64,000 nt of DNA from the NCBI RefSeq assembly GCF_003390325.1, contig NZ_QUOK01000001.1, forward strand, positions 1-64,000, in the 5' to 3' direction. The first letter of the stretch is position 1. The number at the start of each line of letters is the position of its first letter. Source of the DNA: Rhodohalobacter sp. SW132. Its GTDB lineage: Bacteria; Bacteroidota; Rhodothermia; Balneolales; Balneolaceae. A program made the position numbers and the translations under genes. This document shows positions 1 through 7,463 of the stretch, one piece after another. The notes under the pieces were generated by a model that was not told where the DNA came from, did no database searches, and saw only the letters and a list, made by a program, of their open reading frames with translations.

Positions 1-2
1 TT

Positions 3-1037
3 TTTGAAAATCGCCTGAACAATCTTCGCGAGCGCATTCTGGATCAGCGCCAGGAGGTGTATTCCGGGCTCGATCTCAGTTTTAAGGCAGAAAGTGCCGA
101 ACTCATTCGTCAGCGCGCACTTCAGGCACCTCGTCAAATTTCCACCAATGAGGCAAAAATTCCCCAAATTCCGTTACAAGTTTATCAGTATCGATTTCTG
201 GATGAAGATCAAACTCCATACCTGGTCACGTTTATCGAAAGCGAACCCCGTGAGGCGTTTATGATCGATTTCTCCAGAAACAGACCCGATGATATCCCCT
301 TAGCAAGCTTACTTCGTTCAGATTCCGTGAATGTACTCGTTCCACAGTATGTCCTGGAGCATAGTCTGCAATCGTATGATTCCAGCTGGCTGATTGAAAA
401 TATAAAGTCGGATGAAGCTCCGTTCAGGATTCTTAGAAATGAATTTCTGCCCGGTGCACTTACCGTTTTCACATCACCGCACAACAAACGTGGTCAGCGT
501 TCGGTTTCTGCGGAATTAAAAAATATCGACCCGAATTCACAATCTGCCGCTCTCGATACACCCTATCCGAAAAGCACCCGCGGACTCGGAAGTATTCATT
601 ACCGTGAACCTGAGCCGCTTTTGGCAAACCCCGATTCACTTCAGCTTGCGGATCTCGTGCTGGGATATGATCTGCGTGAAGAACCATCAGACCACTTCTT
701 ACCCTTCACTGTTGCCAATAATCAAACCATTCCATGGCAGGAAACACTTGTACTCCATTTTGAAGTGTATAATCTCGCTGTACAACCCAACGGTTTCTCG
801 CGGTTTGAGCTCACCTACCGTATTCTTCCGATTGATGAGAGCGGGAAGGTTCTCACCGATCAAACCGAGTTTATTCTTACGCTAAACTTTACAAGCGAAG
901 AAAATCGCCTCACTGAAGATCTTGAAATTGAAACGGCAGATCTTAATCCCGGCCTCTACCAGCTGCGTGTTCAAATCACCGATGTACATAACTCGCAGAC
1001 GATGAACCGTACCACCCGGTTTGAAGTATTGGAATAA
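3..1037 (+). CDS. C-terminal part of an exported protein, possibly GWxTD family (5' end outside window)
   Basis: The reading frame is open from base 3, so the gene starts outside the window. The GTG at 57 is only an internal candidate start. About 344 residues are visible. They contain a 'YRFLDEDQTPYLVTF' stretch, a long linker and a C-terminal beta-rich module ending in 'GLYQLRVQITD' and 'RFEVLE', which reads like an Ig-like or transthyretin-like fold. That arrangement resembles the C-terminal half of GWxTD-domain proteins of Bacteroidota, but the diagnostic GWxTD motif would lie upstream and cannot be seen, so the family is a guess. A Ste24-type protease gene follows 29 bp downstream on the same strand, and the two may be co-transcribed. 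The function is unknown. Confidence 0.75.
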   Translation, partial: FENRLNNLRERILDQRQEVYSGLDLSFKAESAELIRQRALQAPRQISTNEAKIPQIPLQVYQYRFLDEDQTPYLVTFIESEPREAFMIDFSRNRPDDIPLASLLRSDSVNVLVPQYVLEHSLQSYDSSWLIENIKSDEAPFRILRNEFLPGALTVFTSPHNKRGQRSVSAELKNIDPNSQSAALDTPYPKSTRGLGSIHYREPEPLLANPDSLQLADLVLGYDLREEPSDHFLPFTVANNQTIPWQETLVLHFEVYNLAVQPNGFSRFELTYRILPIDESGKVLTDQTEFILTLNFTSEENRLTEDLEIETADLNPGLYQLRVQITDVHNSQTMNRTTRFEVLE

Positions 1038-1066
1038 GCGTACTATCACCTCATTTTTCAGAATAT

Positions 1067-2302
1067 ATGAACATCTTTACCATCATTATCCTGGCCGCAA
1101 TTTTGATCGATTTTACGCTGGGAATCATCTCAAACCGCCTGAATCTGAAGGCGCTGAGCCGCGAACTCCCGGATGAATTTGAGGATGTTTATGATGAGCA
1201 GACATATGCAAAATCCCAGGAGTATACACGCGTAAACACCCGGTTTGGCTTTCTTACCGGCACCGTCGACTTGCTGCTTTTGCTTGCATTTTGGTTTGCA
1301 GGCGGCTTTAACTGGCTCGACCAGTGGGCGCGAGGATTTGAATTTGGTGTGATCGGCACCGGCCTGATTTTTATCGGTGCGCTGGTTGTTGCTAAAATAG
1401 TCATCTCCCTGCCGTTCAGCGTCTATTCTACCTTTGTGATTGAGGAGCGATTTGGTTTCAATAAAACAGACGGCAAAACATTTGTGATGGACCGCCTGAA
1501 AGGAATGATGCTCTCTCTGCTAATCGGTGCACCGCTTTTGGCCGGAATTATCGCCTTTTTTGAATATGGAGGTACCTGGGCCTGGGTTTATGCCTGGCTC
1601 GCAGTTACGGCTTTTTCCCTGGTGATGCAGTACATAGCCCCCACCTGGATCATGCCGCTCTTCAATAAATTTGAACCGCTTGAAGATGGAGAGCTTCGGC
1701 AGGCAATCGAAGCCTATGCCGAAAAAGTAGATTTTCCGCTGCAGGGCATTTATGTGATGGACGGATCCAAACGATCATCGAAATCAAACGCATTTTTTAC
1801 CGGCTTTGGAAAAAATAAGAGAATCGCACTTTTTGATACACTGATTGAAAATCACACTACGGAAGAACTGGTGGCTGTTTTGGCTCACGAAATCGGTCAT
1901 TATAAAAAGAAACATATCGTAAAAAATATGGTGATCAGCACACTCCATACAGGGATCATGTTCGCATTGCTCTCCATTTTTCTGCAGGTGCCCGCGCTGT
2001 TTGATGCCTTTTTTATGGAGGAGATGAGTGTATACGCCGGTCTTTTGTTCTTTGGCCTGCTCTACTCACCGGTTGAGACACTGCTCGGTATTTTTATGCA
2101 GATGATGAGCCGTAAACATGAGTTCGAAGCGGATCATTATGCGGCATCCACCACAGGCCAGCCGGAACAGATGGTGAACGTGTTGAAAAAACTCTCAAAA
2201 GATAATCTGAGTAATTTAACTCCACATCCATTTTACGTATTCCTGAACTACTCCCATCCTCCGGTATTACGGCGGATTGAATCGATCCGGAGATCCGGTT
2301 AA
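1067..2302 (+). CDS. M48 family metallopeptidase, Ste24/CAAX prenyl protease 1-like
   Basis: An integral-membrane zinc endopeptidase of 411 residues, close to the usual Ste24 length. The sequence shows several hydrophobic segments (about 1-20, 63-80, 98-120, 150-200, 300-350). The zinc motif HEIGH is at 274-278 and the second glutamate motif EADHY begins at 354, inside the Ste24-typical 'SRKHEFEADHYAA'. In eukaryotes Ste24 cleaves prenylated CAAX proteins. Bacterial homologues have no such substrate and are thought to act in membrane-protein quality control, so that role here is inferred from the family. The ATG at 1067 gives a natural N-terminal membrane segment. The gene lies 29 bp behind an exported protein of unknown function. 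Confidence 0.93.
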   Translation: MNIFTIIILAAILIDFTLGIISNRLNLKALSRELPDEFEDVYDEQTYAKSQEYTRVNTRFGFLTGTVDLLLLLAFWFAGGFNWLDQWARGFEFGVIGTGLIFIGALVVAKIVISLPFSVYSTFVIEERFGFNKTDGKTFVMDRLKGMMLSLLIGAPLLAGIIAFFEYGGTWAWVYAWLAVTAFSLVMQYIAPTWIMPLFNKFEPLEDGELRQAIEAYAEKVDFPLQGIYVMDGSKRSSKSNAFFTGFGKNKRIALFDTLIENHTTEELVAVLAHEIGHYKKKHIVKNMVISTLHTGIMFALLSIFLQVPALFDAFFMEEMSVYAGLLFFGLLYSPVETLLGIFMQMMSRKHEFEADHYAASTTGQPEQMVNVLKKLSKDNLSNLTPHPFYVFLNYSHPPVLRRIESIRRSG

Positions 2303-2595
2303 AACATTATAATTATGCAAAACCTTCAGGAACCACGTTCTTATCGTGTCATCGACAAAATGTTGCATGGACATCGAATGTGTAATTAATATCGAGTTTT
2401 ACTGGATCAGGATATGATACAAGGTTAAATCAACCGATTATCTATTTTGAATAGCTCACCCTTTCGATGGCAATAGTTTTGCCGATTGTAAATTAAAAGT
2501 GGTTCCGTATATTGGCTCACAATATTGGGGCCCATTGCATTATAGGTTTTAGATTATTGAGTTCTCCATCTCATAACATAACGGATGATTTTTGG
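2303..2595. other. Intergenic region without recognisable gene
   Basis: About 290 bp between the M48 protease and the lipoprotein gene. The frame of the downstream gene is open from 2512, but its first 28 codons do not look like coding sequence and precede a clear lipoprotein signal. I see no tRNA, strong hairpin or repeat here. It presumably holds the promoter of the lipoprotein gene. Confidence 0.5.
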
Positions 2596-3705
2596 ATGAA
2601 GAAGCTATTTTCAGGCTTTTTAACAGTTCTTCTATCTGTTCTTTTCCTTAGCTGCGGAAGGGAAGAGGTACCACCGCCACCTGATACCGATTCTGAAACG
2701 CTCAACCAGCTTTTAAACGGTGCTCCTTTTAGCCGTATTAATCTGCATGAATCGGGTGCTGATACACTTATGTTGCCGGGCGGACAAGTTGTAGACCGTT
2801 TTCCAATTGGAGGAGAAACCCGCAGATTCAGAGGCCCGGACCAGGTTGTTGTACATGGCGAACAGCTTGTTGTGTTGGAGTATACCAACCCAGAGCTTTA
2901 TGTGCTGAATCGAGAGGGAGAATCCATCCGCATTTTGAATAGCGGGGATCAACTTAGCAGACCCACAGCGATTATGAGCGACGGGACCAATCTGTATGTC
3001 TATGATGATGATGAGAAAACACTGGCACGTTTTGATTCACAGCTCGAATATCAGGAGTCAGTATCTTTCCGGAACCCGTATTTTATGCCCGGATCCGTTG
3101 GAATGAACCGCTCATACATCCTGTATCAGCCTGATGAAGCAACCGGATTTCGCGTTTCAGAAACGGACAAAAAGCTGCTTACAGTTGTTCGGAATGATCA
3201 GGCGCACACAACGGCAGAAGAACTGATGCCGCGTATTATTCCTTCCGGCAAGCAACCCGGCGGATTTAACAACCTCACTTTTTCAATCAATCGTGAAAAT
3301 TCCATTGTTGCTGCATATCCGGCGCTTCCATATATCTTTATCTTCCATGAGTTTGAACACAGTCACACCATTCTATTTGATGAAGAGCCTTTCGCCGCAA
3401 TTGAGAACCCGCCTCTTTCGCCATTTCAGCCCGTTATGGGGGAAGCTGTAAGTGTCCGCAGTTTGATTGATTATCTCCATATTACAGATCATGGAGATGT
3501 TTTGGTTTTCAGTCAGGGTGAGCTATTTCATCTGAAAACCGAAAAATCTGGGACCTACACACTATCCTCACGATACGTGCTGGTTCGGGGTGATACAGGC
3601 GAGAGAATCAATTCGCTGAGCAGTATCAGCAACGTTCCCGACGATCCTGACCGGTTTTATGGAACCGGCGATGGAATACTTTTCGGCCTGATTCTGCCCG
3701 GATGA
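2596..3705 (+). CDS. Lipoprotein with predicted six-bladed beta-propeller
   Basis: A 369-residue protein starting at ATG 2596. The start was chosen because it begins a clean type II signal peptide (MKK, hydrophobic core, lipobox 'FLSC' with Cys20). The upstream open frame from 2512 would put 28 polar residues before the signal. After the signal come repeated beta-strand segments with propeller-like turns such as 'VVLEYTNPELYVLNREGES' and 'GTNLYVYDDDEKTLARFD', resembling the 6-bladed beta-propeller lipoproteins common in Bacteroidota. The mature protein should be anchored in the envelope by its N-terminal lipid. The ligand or role is unknown. It converges on fabF, and a hairpin lies at the junction. 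Confidence 0.8.
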   Translation: MKKLFSGFLTVLLSVLFLSCGREEVPPPPDTDSETLNQLLNGAPFSRINLHESGADTLMLPGGQVVDRFPIGGETRRFRGPDQVVVHGEQLVVLEYTNPELYVLNREGESIRILNSGDQLSRPTAIMSDGTNLYVYDDDEKTLARFDSQLEYQESVSFRNPYFMPGSVGMNRSYILYQPDEATGFRVSETDKKLLTVVRNDQAHTTAEELMPRIIPSGKQPGGFNNLTFSINRENSIVAAYPALPYIFIFHEFEHSHTILFDEEPFAAIENPPLSPFQPVMGEAVSVRSLIDYLHITDHGDVLVFSQGELFHLKTEKSGTYTLSSRYVLVRGDTGERINSLSSISNVPDDPDRFYGTGDGILFGLILPG

Positions 3706-3726
3706 TTTTATGTGTTCCCCGGGCAG
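3694..3726. terminator. Hairpin between convergent genes, possible terminator
   Basis: CTGCCCGG (3694-3701) and CCGGGCAG (3719-3726) form a perfect 8-bp inverted repeat around the stop codon of the lipoprotein gene and upstream of the fabF stop. There is no T-run on either side, so it is a weak intrinsic-terminator candidate, or simply a structured 3' end shared by two convergent transcripts. Confidence 0.35.
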
Positions 3727-3747
3727 TAACCGGCAATAACAAGTATG

Positions 3748-4992
3748 TTATTTGAACTTTTTAAACACTACGATACCGTTGTGGCCGCCGAATCCGAATG
3801 TATTGCTCATCGCAACATTCACATCTTTTTCGATTGAGTCGCCAAATACAATATTCATACTTTCCGGTACCTCCGGATCGCGGTTTACTGTATTTATCAC
3901 ACCGGGAATCACTCCATCCGTAATCGCCTTGATTGATGCGATAGCCTCTGCCGCTCCGGCTGCTCCCATCAGGTGACCGGTAATCGACTTGGTTGCCGTA
4001 ATACTGAGATGATCAGGGGTGTCACCAAATACTTTTTGAATGGCTTTGATCTCGCTGATATCGCCTACCGGAGTAGAAGTTGCGTGCATATTCAGGTGAT
4101 CCACATCTTCGGGATTCAATTCCCCATCCTTCAGTGCGCGTCTCATCCCTTCTGCCGCTCCAAGTCCTTCGGGGTGCGTTGCTGTAATATGATAGGCATC
4201 GGCGGTCATAGCTGCACCAGATACTTCTGCATAGATCGTTGCACCGCGGGCTTTGGCGTGTTCGTATTCTTCAAGGATCAGAGTACTGGCACCTTCGCCC
4301 ATCACAAATCCGTCGCGATCGGTGTCAAACGGCCGGGATGCGGTTGCGGGGTCATCATTTCTTGTACTCATCGCTTTCATCGCTGAAAAACCTCCAAATG
4401 AAGCCTCCGTGATCGGCGCCTCGGAACCTCCGGTAATAATCACTTTCGCTTTACCCCACCGGATGTAATTAAACGCATCCATAATTGCGGTGTTGGATGT
4501 GGCGCATGCAGATACAGTTGAGTAGTTGATGCCCATCAATCCATATTTCATGGAAATCATGCCGGCGGCCATATTCATAATGAGGCGGGGTACAAAAAAT
4601 GGGCTGAATCTCGGTTCAAAATCATTGGCTGCGTAGTTCCGGACTTCTTCCTCGAATGTTAACATTCCGCCCTGACCGGTCCCCCAGATTACACCCGTAT
4701 CAAAAGGGTCCATAGAATCGAAATCAAGCCCTGAATCTTCCACCGCTTCTATAGTAGAAACCAGTGCATATTGGGTGAAGGGATCGGTTCGCTTTATCTC
4801 ATTTCGATCAAGTTTTTCTTTTGGGTTGAACTCTTTCAGTTCAGAGGCAAAGTGAGTGCGAAATCTCGAAGCATCAAACTTCGTAATTCCGGCTGCGCCG
4901 CTTTGCCCCTCTTTTACCGAATTCCAAAAATCGTTTACATTATTACCTACCGGTGTAAGAGCACCGAGACCTGTTACGACAACTCGTTTCAT
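3748..4992 (-). CDS. fabF: Beta-ketoacyl-ACP synthase II (FabF)
   Basis: Condensing enzyme of type II fatty-acid synthesis. It joins malonyl-ACP to an acyl-ACP with loss of CO2 to extend the chain by two carbons in the cytoplasm. The 414-residue thiolase-fold protein has the full Cys-His-His triad: Cys163 in 'VSACATSN', His303 in 'NMHATSTPVGD' and His340 in 'SITGHLMGAAG', which are the same residue numbers as in E. coli FabF. The N-terminus 'MKRVVVTGLGALTPVG' supports the start. No acpP or other fab gene is adjacent. Two small membrane-protein genes lie upstream on the same strand, with about 100 bp between the nearer one and fabF. Confidence 0.97.
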   Translation of the reverse strand: MKRVVVTGLGALTPVGNNVNDFWNSVKEGQSGAAGITKFDASRFRTHFASELKEFNPKEKLDRNEIKRTDPFTQYALVSTIEAVEDSGLDFDSMDPFDTGVIWGTGQGGMLTFEEEVRNYAANDFEPRFSPFFVPRLIMNMAAGMISMKYGLMGINYSTVSACATSNTAIMDAFNYIRWGKAKVIITGGSEAPITEASFGGFSAMKAMSTRNDDPATASRPFDTDRDGFVMGEGASTLILEEYEHAKARGATIYAEVSGAAMTADAYHITATHPEGLGAAEGMRRALKDGELNPEDVDHLNMHATSTPVGDISEIKAIQKVFGDTPDHLSITATKSITGHLMGAAGAAEAIASIKAITDGVIPGVINTVNRDPEVPESMNIVFGDSIEKDVNVAMSNTFGFGGHNGIVVFKKFK

Positions 4993-5094
4993 TGTAGACG
5001 TTTAAATTTTTTATAGCTGTTACTGAAATCTTTTTGAAAGATAAGACAGAAATGAGTGGTATTGAAATTGTGCCTTACTCAAACAGTGCAAAAG

Positions 5095-5526
5095 TCAACG
5101 GTGGTTGCTGAGAGAAATTTGTTCCGGATCAGATATTATAATTTGTGGCAGGTTGTTATGCAGGCGTATCGTTCCGCTAATGCAAACGGAACGGTTTAAA
5201 AAAAACTCTTCCGGAGGAGAACGGAATTTATGTCTGTCTGACCCGAAGATTACCCCTGTAAACGCCGGTTCAGGATAGGGTTTGTCCAGGTTGAGAAACG
5301 TCGGGGTGCCATCAGACTGCGTTATATAGTCAGCCGAGACCACAGTTCCGCATACTTCAGCAGGTGTGCCGATGTGTTCCCCGGCCTCTAAAGCAGAGAT
5401 AGTTATTCCCGGCTCTGGCGGTGCTGACCCCGGATCTATAATGCGTGATAAAACCAGGGCCAGTACCAGCACCAGCGCTACCAGCGGCAGCAAGTACGGG
5501 ATTGATTTCCGGATCTTCTCAATCAA
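5095..5526 (-). CDS. Single-pass membrane protein with OB-fold-like domain
   Basis: A 143-residue protein with an N-terminal transmembrane helix (about 11-29) and an extracytoplasmic domain of about 100 residues. That domain contains 'HIGTPAEVCGTVVSADYI', 'FLNLDKPYPEPAFTGVIFG', 'VCISGTI' and 'PQIIISDPEQI'. The order of short strands (closed barrel, FLNL, VIxG, GxI, PQI) resembles the small OB-fold modules in bacterial exported nucleases and related proteins, though here the domain stands alone. The family assignment is from pattern only. It lies 10 bp downstream of another small membrane-protein gene, so the two are probably co-transcribed. The function is unknown. Confidence 0.7.
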   Translation of the reverse strand: MIEKIRKSIPYLLPLVALVLVLALVLSRIIDPGSAPPEPGITISALEAGEHIGTPAEVCGTVVSADYITQSDGTPTFLNLDKPYPEPAFTGVIFGSDRHKFRSPPEEFFLNRSVCISGTIRLHNNLPQIIISDPEQISLSNHR

Positions 5527-5536
5527 ACTTCAATGG

Positions 5537-5731
5537 TTACTTGCCACGACTCATTAATATACCAACTACCATAACCAGCGCAGAAATGACTATCGGTATC
5601 CAGTCGCCGGTACTCACTGCAACATCAGCACCCAATACTTCAAAAGATTCTGATTCCTGCATATATTCGTATGTGAAAAAGATTACACCCACTAAACCAC
5701 CAATTGAAAGTATATACCCAAGTATTTTCAT
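5537..5731 (-). CDS. Small two-helix membrane protein
   Basis: A 64-residue protein with two predicted transmembrane helices (about 3-22 and 44-60) joined by a polar loop 'QESESFEVLGADVAVSTGD'. Small proteins with this layout occur widely in bacteria without known function. The start ATG at 5731 and the 10-bp gap to the next minus-strand gene suggest a two-gene unit. I do not recognise a named family with confidence. Confidence 0.6.
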   Translation of the reverse strand: MKILGYILSIGGLVGVIFFTYEYMQESESFEVLGADVAVSTGDWIPIVISALVMVVGILMSRGK

Positions 5732-5919
5732 TTTTCCTGATTTTATTTAAAGGTTAACAGTAGTATAAGTTATTCAAATAAAATAAGTTTCAAGAATTTT
5801 ATACAGGTTAAGAATCATTTTTAAAGACCAAAGTTTAAAGGTCAACCTCTTCTTTCGTACCTTTCACGGCTTGATTAAAAAAAATAACCCCATTTAATAA
5901 ATTTCTTTTCTAAACCGAT

Positions 5920-6708
5920 ATGAGTATATCAACCCGTTTTATCGCTTTCTTTTTTTCGTCTGTATTTTTTCTTGTTTCAGTTTCTGTACTTCAGGCACAG
6001 GTATTGAATGTTGAGAGTTTCCGCACCCAGGCCGACGCTGATACCACAGCCGCCTGGAACGGAGAAACCGTATTTGATGTGAGTCTGAGCAAATTCAACG
6101 AGCAGGTTTTTAAGCTGGGCAACGAGACCAATGCCGCCTATTTCACTGGAAAGCACCGCTATCTCTTTTTAACCAGTGTGGAACTGATCAATGTGGATGG
6201 TTCGAGCGTAATCAGCAACGGTTATTTTCACCTGCGCGGCACATTTGTTGAGCAGCGCCGGTTTTCACCAGAAATTTTCACACAGTTTCAATACAATGAA
6301 AATCTTGGCCTGAAAGAACGCTTTCTGGCGGGTGGTTCAGTTCGGTACAGGTTTCTGAACCGGGATGATATTCGCGGGAGCGTGGTAACAGGACTGATGT
6401 ATGAACACGAAAAGTGGGGCACCCAGGAACAGCCTAATATTGTGAATGAATACATCAAGAGCACATCAAACGTCGCTATCCGGGGACAGCTGAGCGAAAC
6501 CACCCAGCTTTTAATGATCGGATACTACCAGGCCAGGCCCGATCAGTTTCTGAAACCCCGTGTTACGTCAGAGAATCAGCTTAACATGAGAATATCACGC
6601 CATCTCACCTATCGCGTTCGATTTACACTTACCTACGATACTGAGCCCGTCATTGATATTCCAAACCTCACGTATACACTACGCAACGGTTTGATAATCT
6701 CTTTTTAG
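5920..6708 (+). CDS. DUF481 family outer-membrane protein
   Basis: A 262-residue exported protein. A signal peptide of about 27 residues ends in 'LQAQ'. The rest is a run of alternating beta strands with aromatic ends ('HRYLFLTSVELI', 'GSVRYRFLN', 'YRVRFTLTYDTEP') closing in a C-terminal strand 'TLRNGLIISF', typical of an outer-membrane barrel. The order of strands around 'NLGLKERFLAGGSVRYRF' matches DUF481 proteins (putative salt-induced outer-membrane protein family). The physiological role is unproven. The gene stands alone on the plus strand between small membrane-protein genes and the GIY-YIG repeat region. Confidence 0.85.
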   Translation: MSISTRFIAFFFSSVFFLVSVSVLQAQVLNVESFRTQADADTTAAWNGETVFDVSLSKFNEQVFKLGNETNAAYFTGKHRYLFLTSVELINVDGSSVISNGYFHLRGTFVEQRRFSPEIFTQFQYNENLGLKERFLAGGSVRYRFLNRDDIRGSVVTGLMYEHEKWGTQEQPNIVNEYIKSTSNVAIRGQLSETTQLLMIGYYQARPDQFLKPRVTSENQLNMRISRHLTYRVRFTLTYDTEPVIDIPNLTYTLRNGLIISF

Positions 6709-6806
6709 ACCCAAACCCTATCAACGACATCACAGGCCCCGACCGGCGATCTCCTGTTTTGCTCGGCGAGGCCTATTATCAATGATTAAATTTCATCACT
6801 TCCTCC

Positions 6807-6856
6807 CCTCGTTTCGGTGCTCTGCACCGAAACGCTTACCCATAAAGCTCTGCTTT
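6807..6856 (+). repeat. 50-bp hairpin repeat, left copy flanking the GIY-YIG gene
   Basis: This 50-bp unit matches the unit at 7343-7392 at 44 of 50 positions and in the same orientation. It holds two consecutive hairpins: CGTTTCGGTGC / GCACCGAAACG around a TCT loop (6810-6834), then AAAGC / GCTTT around TCT. Together with the right copy it brackets the small nuclease gene at 6972-7229. Confidence 0.8.
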
Positions 6857-6971
6857 CTCTCCTCGTTATGGGCGGCATCACTCTTTGTGAGACACAAACC
6901 CTGATTAGTCACATCGCGTACCCCGAGCCGCGATCTCTGCCAGATCGCTTGGTTTCCAATCCAAATATGAG

Positions 6972-7229
6972 CTAAACACCTGAACTCTCAATCAGAGACT
7001 CCTTTTTTTCTTTTGAGTACTGTTTAATCTCGTATTCCCGTACGCACGCGGCAGAACGATCAGGAAGCTCCTCCATGTACACCATTGCCTTCGGTTTGTG
7101 TGCTTTTAGGTATTTAGCCCCCGTACCCTGCCTGTGTTGGTGCCATCGTCGGATGACATGATTTGTACTGCCGGTATAAAGGCTGCCATTCGTACATCGA
7201 ATAATATATGTGAACCAGGTTTCTTTCAT
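6972..7229 (-). CDS. Single-domain GIY-YIG nuclease
   Basis: An 85-residue protein that is almost only a GIY-YIG nuclease domain. It has 'TYIIRCTNGSLYTGST' (the GIY and YIG elements as YII and YTG), the catalytic-region arginine in 'RRWHQHRQGTGAKYLK', and the later glutamate in 'REYEIKQYSKEKKE'. Such YhbQ/UPF0213-like proteins are common in Bacteroidota and have no settled function; the family fold cuts DNA. The start is ATG 7229, where the domain begins; the frame is open further upstream to 7307. Two 50-bp hairpin repeats in the same orientation lie on either side, which suggests a mobile or repeat-associated gene. Confidence 0.88.
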   Translation of the reverse strand: MKETWFTYIIRCTNGSLYTGSTNHVIRRWHQHRQGTGAKYLKAHKPKAMVYMEELPDRSAACVREYEIKQYSKEKKESLIESSGV

Positions 7230-7342
7230 TTGATTGTGTGGTCGGGTCTTTTCATTAACATCGGGTATAACCACGATGGGGGCAAAGGATTTTTGCAAAG
7301 GTAACAAAGGAAGAGTTATTCCATGTCTCTCCTCACAGCGTT

Positions 7343-7392
7343 CCTCGTTCCGGTGCTCTGCACCGAAACGCTCGCACGTAAAGCTCCGCTTT
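7343..7392 (+). repeat. 50-bp hairpin repeat, right copy flanking the GIY-YIG gene
   Basis: Second copy of the repeat at 6807-6856, with six substitutions, equal length and the same orientation. The first hairpin (7346-7370) has one mismatch and the second is AAAGC-TCC-GCTTT. Conservation of both stems and of the short loops suggests that structure is preserved. Confidence 0.8.
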
Positions 7393-7463
7393 TCACAATA
7401 TCAAAGATACCGCACCGTGGCATAATACAATTTATTATCTGAAATCTATCACCTCAAACCTCC

